This document shows positions 1 through 5,459 of a DNA stretch of 5,459 nt, piece by piece. The stretch's first letter is position 1, and each line of letters opens with the position of its first letter. Source of the DNA: Anaerolineales bacterium (GTDB taxonomy: Bacteria > Chloroflexota > Anaerolineae > Anaerolineales > Villigracilaceae). Position numbers and translations under genes: made by a program. The DNA is taken from NCBI GenBank assembly GCA_020847355.1, contig JADLCG010000176.1:1-5459 (forward strand), read 5' to 3'. Under the pieces are notes generated by a model. That model made no database searches. It was not told the DNA's origin and saw only the letters and a list, made by a program, of their open reading frames with translations.

Positions 1-1245
1 CACCAGCGCTTCTTGCTTAACTTGGGTTTGCTCGCCAGTCGTCAAATTTTTAATCACGACCAAGCCTTTTTCCAACTCATCCGGACCTAACACCAGAGCT
101 AGCTTCGTCTTCATCTTATCCGCAAACTTAAATTGCTTCTGCAGTTTTGCCGGTTCGGGAAAAGTCAACGTATTGATTCCAGCCTTACGCAATCGAGCGG
201 ATAATTCAAAGGATTTTTCTAATAAGCTTTCGTCAAATAAAGTCACCAAAACATCGGCGGGCGTGGGGGTAAACTCCGGCAGTAAGCCTTTCTCCTGCAA
301 AACAATTCCGATCACTACATCCCCCATCGCAAAGCCAACCCCAGACAATGCCTGCCCGCCAACATCCGCCAACAAGTTATCATAACGTCCGCCGCCAAGC
401 AAAGCGCGTTTGACCGAGCCGCTCGTCTCGAATGCCTCAAAGACTGTGCCGGTGTAATATAAAAGCCCGCGCATGATATTCGGATCATACTTAACGTATT
501 CGCTCACGCCCAACGCCTCCAGCGTGGAGAAGAGTTTGAGTAATTCATCGCTGGACTTCCACAATTCAAAATTTGACAGAATGTTTTTCAAGCCGTCTAA
601 TTGCGCTTGGTTCAGACCGAGTTCAAAAGCGTAAGTATCCCACTTGGCGGGTTCCATTTTGGAGCGGCGATCTACTAAGTTAGAAACATCCAGCCGTTTT
701 TCGGCGGGGATTTGCAATTTATCAAATTCAGAATCCATCAAACGGCGATTGTTAACATAAATGGTCGCTTGATTGGGAGTCAAACCCACAGACGCCAGAA
801 ATGTCGCGGCAATGGCAATCAGTTCTGCGTCCGCCTGAGGCGAGTTGACTCCCAGCAGATCAATATTCCATTGAAAGAATTCGCGCGAGCGCCCTTTCTG
901 CGGTTGCTCATATCTCCAAAATGGACCGAACGACCACCACCGCACGGGGTAGGTCAATTCATTTTGTTTTGCCGCAATCATTCGCGCCAGACTCGGCGTC
1001 AGTTCAGGGCGAAGCGTCACAAGGTCGCCGCCGCGATCTTCAAAGGTAAACGATTGGCGCTTGACGAGTTCCTCGCCGGATTTTGCCGCATATAAATCAA
1101 TCGTCTCGATAAAGGGTCCGTCATATTCTTGATATCCAAACGCCTGAGAAGCCGCGCGGACTTTTTCATAAATGAAATTTCGTAACGCCATTTGCTCGGG
1201 GTAAAATTCCCGCGTGCCTTTAACTGTATATATTTTCTCGGTCAT
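1..1245 (-). CDS. hisS: Histidyl-tRNA synthetase (3' end cut by window edge)
   Basis: This class II aminoacyl-tRNA synthetase charges tRNA-His with histidine in the cytoplasm, using ATP. The frame is open for 415 codons from the ATG to the window edge. Family members are usually about 415-430 residues, so only the last few residues should be missing. Visible landmarks in order are KGTREFYP at 9-16, RPELTPSLARM at 79-89, motif 2 with FGPFWRYEQPQKGRSREF at 106-123 (R111, E113), the histidine-specific segment MRGLLYYTGTVFE at 258-270 (R259), GGGRYD at 284-289, and an anticodon-binding C-terminal domain containing ADKMKTKLALVLG. Many homologues have Asp where this protein has L262 (RGLDYY). The start is supported by GGTGGAG at 1251-1257, five bases upstream of the ATG. 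The gene is divergent from the methyltransferase gene. The 94-bp gap is too short for a T-box leader, so regulation, if any, would act at the promoter. The identification is secure. Confidence 0.97.
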   Translation of the reverse strand, partial: MTEKIYTVKGTREFYPEQMALRNFIYEKVRAASQAFGYQEYDGPFIETIDLYAAKSGEELVKRQSFTFEDRGGDLVTLRPELTPSLARMIAAKQNELTYPVRWWSFGPFWRYEQPQKGRSREFFQWNIDLLGVNSPQADAELIAIAATFLASVGLTPNQATIYVNNRRLMDSEFDKLQIPAEKRLDVSNLVDRRSKMEPAKWDTYAFELGLNQAQLDGLKNILSNFELWKSSDELLKLFSTLEALGVSEYVKYDPNIMRGLLYYTGTVFEAFETSGSVKRALLGGGRYDNLLADVGGQALSGVGFAMGDVVIGIVLQEKGLLPEFTPTPADVLVTLFDESLLEKSFELSARLRKAGINTLTFPEPAKLQKQFKFADKMKTKLALVLGPDELEKGLVVIKNLTTGEQTQVKQEALV

Positions 1246-1250
1246 GTTAT

Positions 1251-1257
1251 CTCCACC
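1251..1257 (-). promoter_or_regulatory. Ribosome binding site of hisS
   Basis: On the minus strand the sequence reads GGTGGAG, then five bases, then ATG at 1245. This fixes the hisS start. Confidence 0.75.
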
Positions 1258-1262
1258 GCTAA

Positions 1263-1289
1263 ATTTTATCATGGGATTTTTTAATTCAA
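1263..1289 (-). promoter_or_regulatory. Putative hisS promoter with extended -10
   Basis: On the minus strand TAAAAT (1268 down to 1263) matches the -10 consensus at 5 of 6 bases. It is preceded directly by TGA, which gives the extended -10 pattern TGn. A weak -35, TTGAAT, lies at 1289 down to 1284 with a 15-bp spacer, or TTTGAA with 16 bp. Transcription would start near 1256, giving a very short leader of about 11 bases. The -35 region overlaps the left arm of the inverted repeat at 1286-1310. This is predicted from sequence only. Confidence 0.5.
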
Positions 1290-1310
1290 AATTCAGCAAA
1301 TGAATTTTGA
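1286..1310. repeat. Perfect inverted repeat, 10-bp arms, candidate operator
   Basis: TCAAAATTCA (1286-1295), spacer GCAAA (1296-1300) and TGAATTTTGA (1301-1310) form an exact palindrome. It sits between two divergent -10 boxes. It overlaps the hisS -35 region and ends two bases before the TATAAT of the methyltransferase promoter. No T-run follows the right arm, so it does not look like a terminator, and it lies upstream of both predicted transcription starts. A DNA-bound dimeric regulator is the simplest reading, but the AT-rich arms mean chance cannot be excluded. Confidence 0.6.
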
Positions 1311-1312
1311 TG

Positions 1313-1318
1313 TATAAT
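1313..1318 (+). promoter_or_regulatory. -10 box of the methyltransferase/deacetylase unit
   Basis: TATAAT is a perfect -10 consensus. The matching -35 position (about 1290-1296) shows no good hexamer and falls inside the inverted repeat, so the promoter may need an activator or be open to repression. Transcription would start near 1325, leaving about 15 bases before the ATG, with the ribosome binding site inside that leader. Confidence 0.6.
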
Positions 1319-1328
1319 TCAAAAGCTC

Positions 1329-1335
1329 AAGGAGA
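1329..1335 (+). promoter_or_regulatory. Ribosome binding site that sets the methyltransferase start
   Basis: AAGGAGA lies a few bases before the ATG at 1340. It favours this start over the in-frame TTG at 1307 and ATG at 1310. Both of those lie upstream of or within the promoter and inside or beside the inverted repeat. Confidence 0.8.
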
Positions 1336-1339
1336 CCTA

Positions 1340-2143
1340 ATGAAAATTGATTATCAAGAACCAAGCAAAGACCTATTAATGCGGATTGACCTGCACGAAA
1401 AATACGGCTCCGCAAACATTGACGTTTGGACGAACAATCTGCTCAACCCGCAGGCAGGTACGAAAATTTTAGACGTTGGTTGCGGCGCAGGCAAACTCTG
1501 CTTTTTATTCAATGAGTATACGCAAGGCAAAGCCCAAATTACCGGCGGCGATTTCTCCAATGAATTGCTCGAGAAAGCGCGTGAGAAAAATAAGCGGATC
1601 GGCGCCAAGATTGATTTTCAATTTCTGGATTTCAACGAGTCTTTCAAATTTGCCGATAATTCTTTCGATCTTTGCACTTCTGCATTCGCAATTTATTACG
1701 CTTCAGATTTGAACTTCACGTTTGGCGAAGCGCATCGCGTACTTGCCCCGGGCGGAAGACTCTTCGTCTCCGGCCCATTGCCTGAAAATAAGCAAATGTT
1801 TTACGAGATCATCAAAGAAGCGACAAATAACGCGCCCATCCCGCCCATGCCCGGCTCTTCCAGATTCAAAGGCGATATTTACAACACGATTGACAGCATC
1901 TTTGCCAAGACAGAATTGCATACATTTGAAAATCACCTCACCTTCCCTGAAGTCGCGCCGTTTATTGATTACGTCCGCGCCTCGCTTGGCGAAGACCGCC
2001 GATTGTGGACTTCCATGTTCAACGGCAAAGACGAATACGAAGCCCTGATCGGGAAGATTGAAACAGTCGCCAAAAAATGGTTTGACCGCGACGGCAAATT
2101 AGTGATGACCAAAGTCATTGGCGGCATTCTGGCTACGAAATAA
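1340..2143 (+). CDS. Class I SAM-dependent methyltransferase, substrate unknown
   Basis: This 267-residue protein transfers a methyl group from S-adenosylmethionine. It has the Rossmann-type class I fold shown by motif I ILDVGCGAGK at 43-52, an acidic residue at the end of strand 2 (D71 in GGDFS), an acidic residue in the next motif (D97 in FLDFNE), NSFDLCTSAFAIYY at 107-120, and EAHRVLAPGGRLFVSG at 130-145. About 120 residues follow the core, including a proline-rich PIPPMPG stretch, and probably form a substrate-binding cap. No signal peptide or membrane segment is visible, so it should be cytosolic. The start is chosen for its strong ribosome binding site; a longer 278-residue reading from TTG at 1307 would begin within the operator and promoter. 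It is followed 30 bp later by a PIG-L deacetylase and probably shares its transcript. UbiE-like or sugar N/O-methyltransferase roles are both possible. The family is clear; the substrate is not. Confidence 0.9.
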   Translation: MKIDYQEPSKDLLMRIDLHEKYGSANIDVWTNNLLNPQAGTKILDVGCGAGKLCFLFNEYTQGKAQITGGDFSNELLEKAREKNKRIGAKIDFQFLDFNESFKFADNSFDLCTSAFAIYYASDLNFTFGEAHRVLAPGGRLFVSGPLPENKQMFYEIIKEATNNAPIPPMPGSSRFKGDIYNTIDSIFAKTELHTFENHLTFPEVAPFIDYVRASLGEDRRLWTSMFNGKDEYEALIGKIETVAKKWFDRDGKLVMTKVIGGILATK

Positions 2144-2173
2144 GCGTTGGGTTTAGAAAACGGATATTCAGCA

Positions 2174-2806
2174 ATGATATTTTCAGGTAAGCGCATTCTC
2201 TTCTTAGGCGCGCACCCCGACGACATCGAGTTGGGATGCGGGGCTTTCTTACATCAAATTGTTAAGCAAACCGAAGTTTTATGCGTCACGCTTTCAGATA
2301 ACCAAAAAAACCCCGACTTGCAAGAAGTCAAGCGCGAACATTTTCAATCCATGCAAACGCTGGGCGTTTCTGAAGATAAGATTATCCTTGGTCCTTTCAC
2401 CACGCGAATATTTCCAAATTCAAGGCAGGATATTCTTGAATATTTTCTTTCGCTCCGCAAAGATTTCCGCCCCGATTTGATTTTTACGCATACTAAGCAA
2501 GACGTGCATCAAGACCATAATACGATGACCGACGAAGCGCTGAGAGCGTTTCGCGGAATCACCGTGCTGGGCTTTGACGTAGTCCGCTCGTCTTATGGTT
2601 TCTTTCCGCATTTTCTGGTTGAGGTTAGCGAAGAAAATGTGAACAAAAAGATCGAAGCTTTATCCAAATATCAGACCTACCAAGACCGCTATTATTTCAA
2701 CAGCGAACTCACCCGTTCAATTATGGTGCGGCATGGCGCGCTGGCGGAACGCCCCTTTGCAGAAGGCTTTGATATTCTTAGAATTGTGGGCAAGTTTGAA
2801 GCCTGA
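2174..2806 (+). CDS. PIG-L/LmbE family zinc-dependent deacetylase
   Basis: This 210-residue enzyme belongs to the family that removes acetyl groups from N-acetylglucosamine-containing small molecules and glycans (PIG-L, MshB, BshB, LmbE). It opens with a beta strand leading to GAHPDDIELGCG at 12-23, where H14 and D17 are expected zinc ligands and D16 the catalytic base by comparison with MshB. The second metal motif is DVHQDH at 110-115, with H115 as the third ligand. The family's core motifs are intact and the length is typical. No signal peptide is seen. I chose ATG 2174 because it places the AHPDD motif at the usual distance from the N-terminus. A TTG at 2147 would add nine residues, GLENGYSA-like, with no ribosome binding site. 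The site before ATG 2174 is also weak (GGA nine bases upstream), so translation may depend on the preceding methyltransferase gene. Bacillithiol, cell-surface sugar or antibiotic-type substrates are all possible. Confidence 0.9.
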   Translation: MIFSGKRILFLGAHPDDIELGCGAFLHQIVKQTEVLCVTLSDNQKNPDLQEVKREHFQSMQTLGVSEDKIILGPFTTRIFPNSRQDILEYFLSLRKDFRPDLIFTHTKQDVHQDHNTMTDEALRAFRGITVLGFDVVRSSYGFFPHFLVEVSEENVNKKIEALSKYQTYQDRYYFNSELTRSIMVRHGALAERPFAEGFDILRIVGKFEA

Positions 2807-2809
2807 ATC

Positions 2810-2839
2810 AAAAAGAGCCGAGAAATTCGGCTCTTTTTT
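2810..2839. terminator. Bidirectional rho-independent terminator
   Basis: A 12-bp stem pairs 2810-2821 with 2827-2838 around a five-base loop. The core is AGAGCCGA/TCGGCTCT. On the plus strand the stem ends in a run of six T (2834-2839), and on the minus strand in five T (2814-2810). It lies between the convergent deacetylase and Rieske genes, 3 bp after the first stop codon and 11 bp after the second, so it should end both transcripts. Confidence 0.92.
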
Positions 2840-2850
2840 GTTGGCATAAT

Positions 2851-3195
2851 CTACTTAGGCACGCCAATAAATATATTCCCATCTCGAATTTGCACAGGAT
2901 AGGCGGGGATATCTTCCACAGCGGGCAATTGCACGGCTTTGCCGGTGCGAATATCGAATTCCGCGCCATGCCGCGGACAAATAATATTTTCGCCTTCCAC
3001 TTTCCCCTCGCCCAGCGGGCCGCCGTCATGCGTGCAAACGTCTCCAATTGCAAATAATTTTCCGGCGATATTCAAAATCACAATCGGAGTGTCGCCCAAA
3101 TCCACAAACAAACGTTCCCCATTGGGCAGTTCGGTCAGCGGAGCAATCTCGATAAATTCCGCCTGCGCTTCTTCTAAAGTTGTGTAATTAAACAT
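2851..3195 (-). CDS. Rieske-type [2Fe-2S] ferredoxin, last gene of the suf operon
   Basis: This 114-residue soluble electron carrier is expected to hold one Rieske [2Fe-2S] cluster with two Cys and two His ligands. Both ligand pairs are visible: C54-T-H56 in VCTHDGGPLGEG and C73-P-R-H76 in ICPRHGAEFD. They are separated by 16 residues, as in small bacterial Rieske ferredoxins and NirD-like proteins. There is no signal peptide or membrane anchor, so it is not a cytochrome bc subunit. It begins 8 bp after the sufU stop codon, and its ribosome binding site (AGGGAG, 3199-3204) touches that stop, so translation is probably coupled to sufU. Small Rieske proteins are known in SUF clusters of some bacteria, where their exact role is unsettled. 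Supplying electrons for cluster assembly, or being a client, are both plausible. A dioxygenase ferredoxin role is less likely because no oxygenase gene is near. Confidence 0.92.
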   Translation of the reverse strand: MFNYTTLEEAQAEFIEIAPLTELPNGERLFVDLGDTPIVILNIAGKLFAIGDVCTHDGGPLGEGKVEGENIICPRHGAEFDIRTGKAVQLPAVEDIPAYPVQIRDGNIFIGVPK

Positions 3196-3198
3196 AAT

Positions 3199-3204
3199 CT
3201 CCCT
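3199..3204 (-). promoter_or_regulatory. Ribosome binding site of the Rieske gene, touching the sufU stop
   Basis: On the minus strand AGGGAG stands three bases before the ATG at 3195, closer than usual, and shares a base with the sufU stop codon (3204-3206). This suggests that ribosomes finishing sufU help start the next gene. Confidence 0.65.
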
Positions 3205-3599
3205 TATTCCACCAAGTCGTCGTTAGCTTCGCCTAAGCCATAAACCCCGGCTTTGAGCACCTTCAATGAAAGCAAAGCGCATTTCAAACGGACTGGTCCA
3301 AGATCAATACCCAATATTTCCAGCACGTCGTTTTTATTCAGGAGTTTGATCTCATCCAGAGATTTACCGATGACAGTTTCCAAGAGCAGATCCGCCGAGG
3401 CTTGCGAAATAGCGCACCCATGACCGTCAAAGCGCGCGTCTGTGACTATGCCTTCGGCGCTCACCCGCAAATCAATTTGGATATGGTCGCCGCACAGCGG
3501 ATTATTATCCGCAAAGGAAATATTATGCGGGTCCAACTTGCCGCGATACCCCGGATTCTTGTAATGCTCAATAATTACTTCACGGTAGAGATCGTCCAT
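3204..3599 (-). CDS. sufU: SufU-type sulfur-transfer protein (IscU-like fold)
   Basis: This 131-residue protein takes persulfide sulfur from SufS and passes it on for Fe-S cluster assembly. The three conserved cysteines and the aspartate that bind zinc in SufU are present: C36 and D38 in NPLCGD, C62 in GHGCAISQAS, and C107 in GPVRLKCALL. Two features point to SufU rather than IscU. There is an extra segment before the last cysteine (roughly residues 86-103, ending LGIDLGPVR), and the LPPVK motif that IscU uses to bind the HscA chaperone is absent. It is somewhat shorter than the Bacillus subtilis protein (about 147 residues). It begins 30 bp after the sufS stop. The best ribosome binding site, AAGGA at 3613-3617, is 13 bases from the ATG, which is long, but no better in-frame start exists. 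Its place directly after sufS matches the known SufS-SufU partnership. Confidence 0.95.
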   Translation of the reverse strand: MDDLYREVIIEHYKNPGYRGKLDPHNISFADNNPLCGDHIQIDLRVSAEGIVTDARFDGHGCAISQASADLLLETVIGKSLDEIKLLNKNDVLEILGIDLGPVRLKCALLSLKVLKAGVYGLGEANDDLVE

Positions 3600-3629
3600 G
3601 AGATCAAAAAATTCCTTCGTTCGGCTAAA

Positions 3630-4856
3630 TTAATTAAATAACGCTTTCACCTTATAAATCCCATTCACTAACAAATCTACTTCTTCTTTTGTGGAATACA
3701 AGTAGAATGAAGCGCGGCTGGTTGCCGGAATTCCAAATTTTTCATGCAAGGGCTGGGCGCAATGATGCCCCGCCCGCACGGCAATGCCATCGCGATCTAA
3801 AATCTGAGCCACATCATGCGGGTGAATACCGTCCAAGATAAATGCGGCGACTCCGCCTTTTTTATCCGCAGAGGGACCAAACAACTTCACGCCGGGGATT
3901 TCTTCCAAGCGCTCCAGCGCATAACTGGTAATTTCATGTTCATGCGCGGCAATCGCTTCCATGCCAATCTGACTCAAATAATCCACCGCCGCGCCAAAGC
4001 CAATTGCCTCGGCAATCGCCGGCGTGCCAGCCTCAAATTTATGCGGCAACGTATTAGCGCGAAAAGAGCGCAATTTCACTTCCTTGATCATATCGCCGCC
4101 GCCCAAAAATGGCGGCATGGCTTCAAGCACAGCGGCTTTTCCATACAATACGCCAATCCCAGTCGGTCCGCACATTTTATGCGCAGAGAAGGCGTAAAAA
4201 TCCGCGTCCAACGCCTGCACATCCACTTTCAAATGCGGCACAGATTGCGCGCCATCCACCAGCGCAAGCGCTCCGGCTTCATGCGCTAAGCGGATCATCT
4301 CCTGAGCGGGGTTGATCGTGCCGAGGACGTTGCTCATGTGCGTAAACGCGACCAACTTCGGGCTTCGTCCTAGAAGCGCTTTGTACGCATCCAAATCGAG
4401 CGTTCCGTCTTCCGTCACGGGGATGAAATCTAATTCAATATTTTTTTCAGCCTGCAGTATCTGCCACGGGACGAGGTTAGAGTGATGCTCCATTTCGGTC
4501 AAAATCACCAGATCGCCAGGCTTTAGGTTTGCGCGCGCCCAAGCATACGCCGCCAAATTAATTGATTCGGTCGTATTGCGGGTGTAAATAATTTCGCGCG
4601 CCGCCGAAGCGTTGATGAATTTCGCAATTTTTTCGCGCGCGCCTTCATACAACGCAGTCGCTTCTTCCGCCAACGTATGCACGCCGCGATGAATATTTGC
4701 GTTTGAGCGCCGATAATATTGATTCATCGCTTCGATGACCGAAGTCGGCTTTTGAGAAGTGGCGGTTGAATCTAAATAAATCACGCGCGCGCCGCTCTGC
4801 GTCTCGCGCTCAAGGATCGGAAAATCTTTACGGATTTCTACAACGTCAAATTTCAT
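3630..4856 (-). CDS. sufS: Group II cysteine desulfurase SufS
   Basis: This 408-residue pyridoxal phosphate enzyme converts L-cysteine to L-alanine and leaves a persulfide on its active-site cysteine, the sulfur source for Fe-S clusters. Landmarks are EMEHHSNLVPW at 121-131 (a histidine stacks on the cofactor), DGAQSVPH at 201-208 (D201 contacts the pyridine nitrogen), SAHKMCGPTG at 224-233 with K227 as the Schiff-base lysine, the GTPA segment at 277-280, and RAGHHCAQP at 361-369 with catalytic C366. The RxGHHCA form is typical of group II (SufS/CsdA), not IscS. Length is normal. The N-terminal LDSTATSQKP differs slightly from the more usual LDNAATSQKP. The ATG is one base after the stop of the upstream gene (TAATATG), and no purine-rich ribosome binding site is seen at proper distance, so expression probably depends on coupling. 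SufU, its usual sulfur acceptor, follows. Confidence 0.97.
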   Translation of the reverse strand: MKFDVVEIRKDFPILERETQSGARVIYLDSTATSQKPTSVIEAMNQYYRRSNANIHRGVHTLAEEATALYEGAREKIAKFINASAAREIIYTRNTTESINLAAYAWARANLKPGDLVILTEMEHHSNLVPWQILQAEKNIELDFIPVTEDGTLDLDAYKALLGRSPKLVAFTHMSNVLGTINPAQEMIRLAHEAGALALVDGAQSVPHLKVDVQALDADFYAFSAHKMCGPTGIGVLYGKAAVLEAMPPFLGGGDMIKEVKLRSFRANTLPHKFEAGTPAIAEAIGFGAAVDYLSQIGMEAIAAHEHEITSYALERLEEIPGVKLFGPSADKKGGVAAFILDGIHPHDVAQILDRDGIAVRAGHHCAQPLHEKFGIPATSRASFYLYSTKEEVDLLVNGIYKVKALFN

Positions 4857-4857
4857 A

Positions 4858-5427
4858 TTAATAGTTTGGAATAAATTCTTTCTTCACGGCAGATTTCTTA
4901 CCAGCCGCGTGACGAATAAACTCAGAAGTGAGCGAGTACCATAAAATTCGATCTGGCACCATCCAGCCGTCAGTCAAAAAGACGTTGGAGCGAAACTGCA
5001 CGGCGACCAGTTTATTATCCACTTGCACGACAATGCCCTTAACCCAATCGCGAATGCGCTCTTTATTTTTTTCATGGTCGCAAAAAACTTCAACATGATC
5101 GCCCACTTCAAAAGCGTGTTCTGTGCCGGGCGCTTTCATATAGGCAAACTGATGCGTGCGCGAAGCGCGCGGCGCGGCAGGTCGGCGCTCCACATACGTA
5201 TTGACGACATGCTTCACCACCGGCAAAGTCGAGCCGGATTCATCGGAAGCTCTTTTAACGCTCGCCGCCGGAATTGACTTCTTCCCAACCGAGCGGGTGG
5301 AAGATAATTTCATCGAGGTTGGTTTTTGCGCTTTGGAGGTTGATTTGAGCTTCGTAGTCATCTTTGTTTTCGCCGCCGCCTTTGTTTTCGTTTTAGATTT
5401 TGTTTTCGTCTTGGATTGATTTGTCAT
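4858..5427 (-). CDS. Unrecognised 189-aa protein: Lys-rich repeat tail plus SH3-like-barrel-like C-terminal domain
   Basis: I do not recognise this protein. Residues 1-60 are low in complexity and very basic: 16 Lys, 2 Arg and no acidic residue, rich in Thr, Ser and Ala, and presumably disordered. Residues 5-28 hold about four hexapeptide units: SKTKTK, SKTKTK, AAAKTK and the weaker MTTKLK. Such tails resemble histone H1-like or AlgP-like DNA-binding tails, so nucleic-acid binding is plausible but inferred. Residues 104-160 look like a small beta barrel of the Tudor/KOW/SH3 type: FEVGDHVEVF at 106-115, a WVKGIVVQVDNKLVAVQF hairpin at 128-145, then DGWMVPDRILW at 153-163. The last part is helical and ends in another Lys cluster (177-183). 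No signal peptide or membrane segment is visible. AGGA at 5435-5438, seven bases from the ATG, supports the start. It sits one base upstream of sufS and is probably its cotranscribed partner. A transcript-linked but functionally unrelated chromatin protein is the alternative. Confidence 0.8.
   Translation of the reverse strand: MTNQSKTKTKSKTKTKAAAKTKMTTKLKSTSKAQKPTSMKLSSTRSVGKKSIPAASVKRASDESGSTLPVVKHVVNTYVERRPAAPRASRTHQFAYMKAPGTEHAFEVGDHVEVFCDHEKNKERIRDWVKGIVVQVDNKLVAVQFRSNVFLTDGWMVPDRILWYSLTSEFIRHAAGKKSAVKKEFIPNY
5363..5416 (-). repeat. In-frame 18-bp tandem repeat, three units
   Basis: The plus-strand 10-mer TTTGTTTTCG occurs at 5363, 5381 and 5399, exactly 18 bp apart. The two outer-most units (5381-5398 and 5399-5416) differ at only two of 18 positions. 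Read on the minus strand the units encode SKTKTK, SKTKTK and AAAKTK at the start of the 189-aa protein. Gain or loss of a unit would keep the frame. Confidence 0.85.
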
Positions 5428-5459
5428 GCTGACATCCTAACCAGATAAAAGGATCCACG

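Noticed and set aside
712..1095. A 127-codon open frame on the plus strand
   Set aside because: It lies fully antisense to hisS, whose motifs are intact, and its translation shows no recognisable domain.
1286..1310. Inverted repeat read as an intrinsic terminator
   Set aside because: The stem is AT-rich with no following T-run, and it lies between divergent genes where no transcript needs ending.
1307..1339. N-terminal extension of the methyltransferase from TTG 1307 or ATG 1310
   Set aside because: These starts fall at or before the TATAAT box, while a strong ribosome binding site serves ATG 1340.
1246..1339. T-box riboswitch or other structured leader for hisS
   Set aside because: The whole gap is 94 bp and most of it is promoter; no T-box-like sequence or terminator/antiterminator pair is present.
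2147..2173. TTG start for the PIG-L deacetylase
   Set aside because: It has no ribosome binding site and would push the AHPDD motif nine residues further from the N-terminus than usual in the family.
3816..4289. A 157-codon open frame on the plus strand
   Set aside because: It is antisense to sufS and Arg/His-rich in the way expected of the complement of a real coding frame.
5156..5419. An 87-codon plus-strand frame with a hydrophobic FVFVLDFVFVLD end
   Set aside because: It is the exact complement of the Lys/Thr repeat region; the apparent membrane segment comes from the reverse of AAA/ACA codons.

Overview
The window looks like an ordinary chromosomal segment of a bacterium of moderate GC content. 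It is gene-dense, with short intergenic gaps and no mobile elements, CRISPR or RNA genes seen. The lineage cannot be fixed from the sequence alone. A SufS/SufU sulfur-transfer pair followed by a Rieske ferredoxin, with no IscU-type scaffold, fits Gram-positive-like or Chloroflexota-type bacteria. The general protein style makes Anaerolineae-like Chloroflexota my best guess, but this is inference.

Layout. (1) Positions 1-1245, minus strand: hisS, histidyl-tRNA synthetase, nearly complete, with the last few codons outside the window. (2) Positions 1246-1339: a 94-bp divergent promoter region. It carries a -10 box for each direction and, between them, a perfect 10-bp inverted repeat with a 5-bp spacer. 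One arm and a downstream copy share the sequence AATTCAAAA. (3) Positions 1340-2806, plus strand: a two-gene unit, a class I SAM-dependent methyltransferase followed 30 bp later by a PIG-L/LmbE zinc deacetylase. (4) Positions 2810-2839: a strong hairpin terminator with T-runs on both strands, separating two convergent units. (5) Positions 2851-5427, minus strand: a tightly packed operon transcribed right to left. It encodes an unrecognised 189-aa protein with a lysine-rich repeat tail and a small-barrel-like C-terminal domain, then sufS, sufU and a Rieske ferredoxin.

How the genes work together. SufS removes sulfur from cysteine and SufU accepts and relays it for Fe-S cluster assembly. The small Rieske protein may supply electrons or be a client of the pathway. 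The cluster scaffold genes sufB, sufC and sufD are not in the window. The 189-aa protein is separated from sufS by one base and sufS lacks an obvious ribosome binding site, so the two are probably translationally coupled. The methyltransferase and deacetylase probably modify one small molecule or glycan, but the substrate cannot be read from the sequence.

The points most worth a second look are the 189-aa tail-plus-barrel protein locked to sufS, the inverted-repeat operator candidate between hisS and the methyltransferase, and the methyltransferase/deacetylase pair. Nothing here is clearly a new defence or mobile system.
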